From IMG/VR virus record IMGVR_UViG_3300042691_019219, positions 1 through 29,434 of that record: 29,434 nt of DNA. One strand, given 5' to 3'. Positions 29,432 to 29,434 of the stretch are shown here, one piece after another (position 1 is the stretch's first letter; each line of letters begins with the position of its first letter). The position numbers and the translations under genes are program-made. Under the pieces are notes generated by a model that was given only the letters and a program-made list of their open reading frames with translations, was not told where the DNA came from and ran no database searches. Source of the stretch: a virus.

Positions 29432-29434
29432 GAG
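29406..29434 (+). CDS. Start of a second MTKKTHKR gene, cut by the right edge
   Basis: ATG 29406 overlaps the previous stop (ATGA) and reads MTKKTHKRG into the window edge. It is a tandem relative of the gene at 29118. Only nine codons are visible. Confidence 0.5.

Noticed and set aside
1-29434. tRNA genes, CRISPR arrays, integrase, transposase or insertion sequence
   Set aside because: No cloverleaf with a TTCGA-type T-arm, no regularly spaced repeats and no recombinase or transposase motifs were seen when reading both strands by eye.

Overview
The window is a large part of the genome of a tailed phage with a short-tailed, podovirus-type particle. It carries T7-like nozzle and gatekeeper proteins (gp11/gp12 type), a set of DNA-ejection (internal virion) proteins, a portal of the head-to-tail connector family, an Sf6-type small terminase and a large terminase. 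A divergent repressor/Cro-like pair suggests a temperate or formerly temperate phage, although no integrase lies in the window. Nucleotide composition, Shine-Dalgarno sites, the ArdC-like protein and the Bbp19-like gene (named from Bordetella phage BPP-1) point to a Gram-negative, probably proteobacterial, host. The host itself cannot be named from the sequence.

Layout. Positions 1-11082 are read leftward: capsid, decoration-like protein, gp11, gp12, GNAT-like gp13, gp14-, gp15- and gp16-like ejection proteins, mostly coupled by ATGA or TAATG overlaps. Positions 11365-16768 are read rightward: portal, Bbp19-like protein, scaffold, TerS, a 33-residue membrane peptide, TerL, a 119-residue protein and a 54-residue membrane protein. 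Scaffold and capsid, normally neighbours, are thus on opposite strands around a divergent control region at 11083-11364. Positions 16769-17409 hold no convincing gene but contain a tandem series of hairpins followed by an AT-rich, ATGCAT-rich stretch. Positions 17410-19998 hold an exported small protein, an ArdC antirestriction protein behind a structured leader, and five small genes of unknown function. A hairpin-rich convergent zone (20046-20175), a small leftward gene, the leftward repressor and the rightward Cro-like gene make up the switch region (20185-21296).

Positions 21448-29434 are a dense rightward early operon: small unknown genes, an ERF single-strand annealing protein, an excisionase-like HTH protein, a GIY-YIG protein, a replication initiator, a likely helicase-loader-like protein, a Dam methyltransferase, RusA, a GH24 endolysin flanked by membrane proteins, and many small genes. 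No DNA polymerase or replicative helicase is visible in the window, so an initiator plus loader recruiting the host replisome is the likely replication mode.

The most notable points are the divergent head modules, an ADP-ribosyltransferase-like fold inside an ejection protein, a Dam gene interrupted at an 11-G tract, several strongly folded non-coding segments (16791-16984, 17684-17765, 20046-20175, 21342-21403, 23352-23501), small genes below usual length cutoffs, and a 32-bp repeat at the right edge associated with a probable frameshifted small gene.
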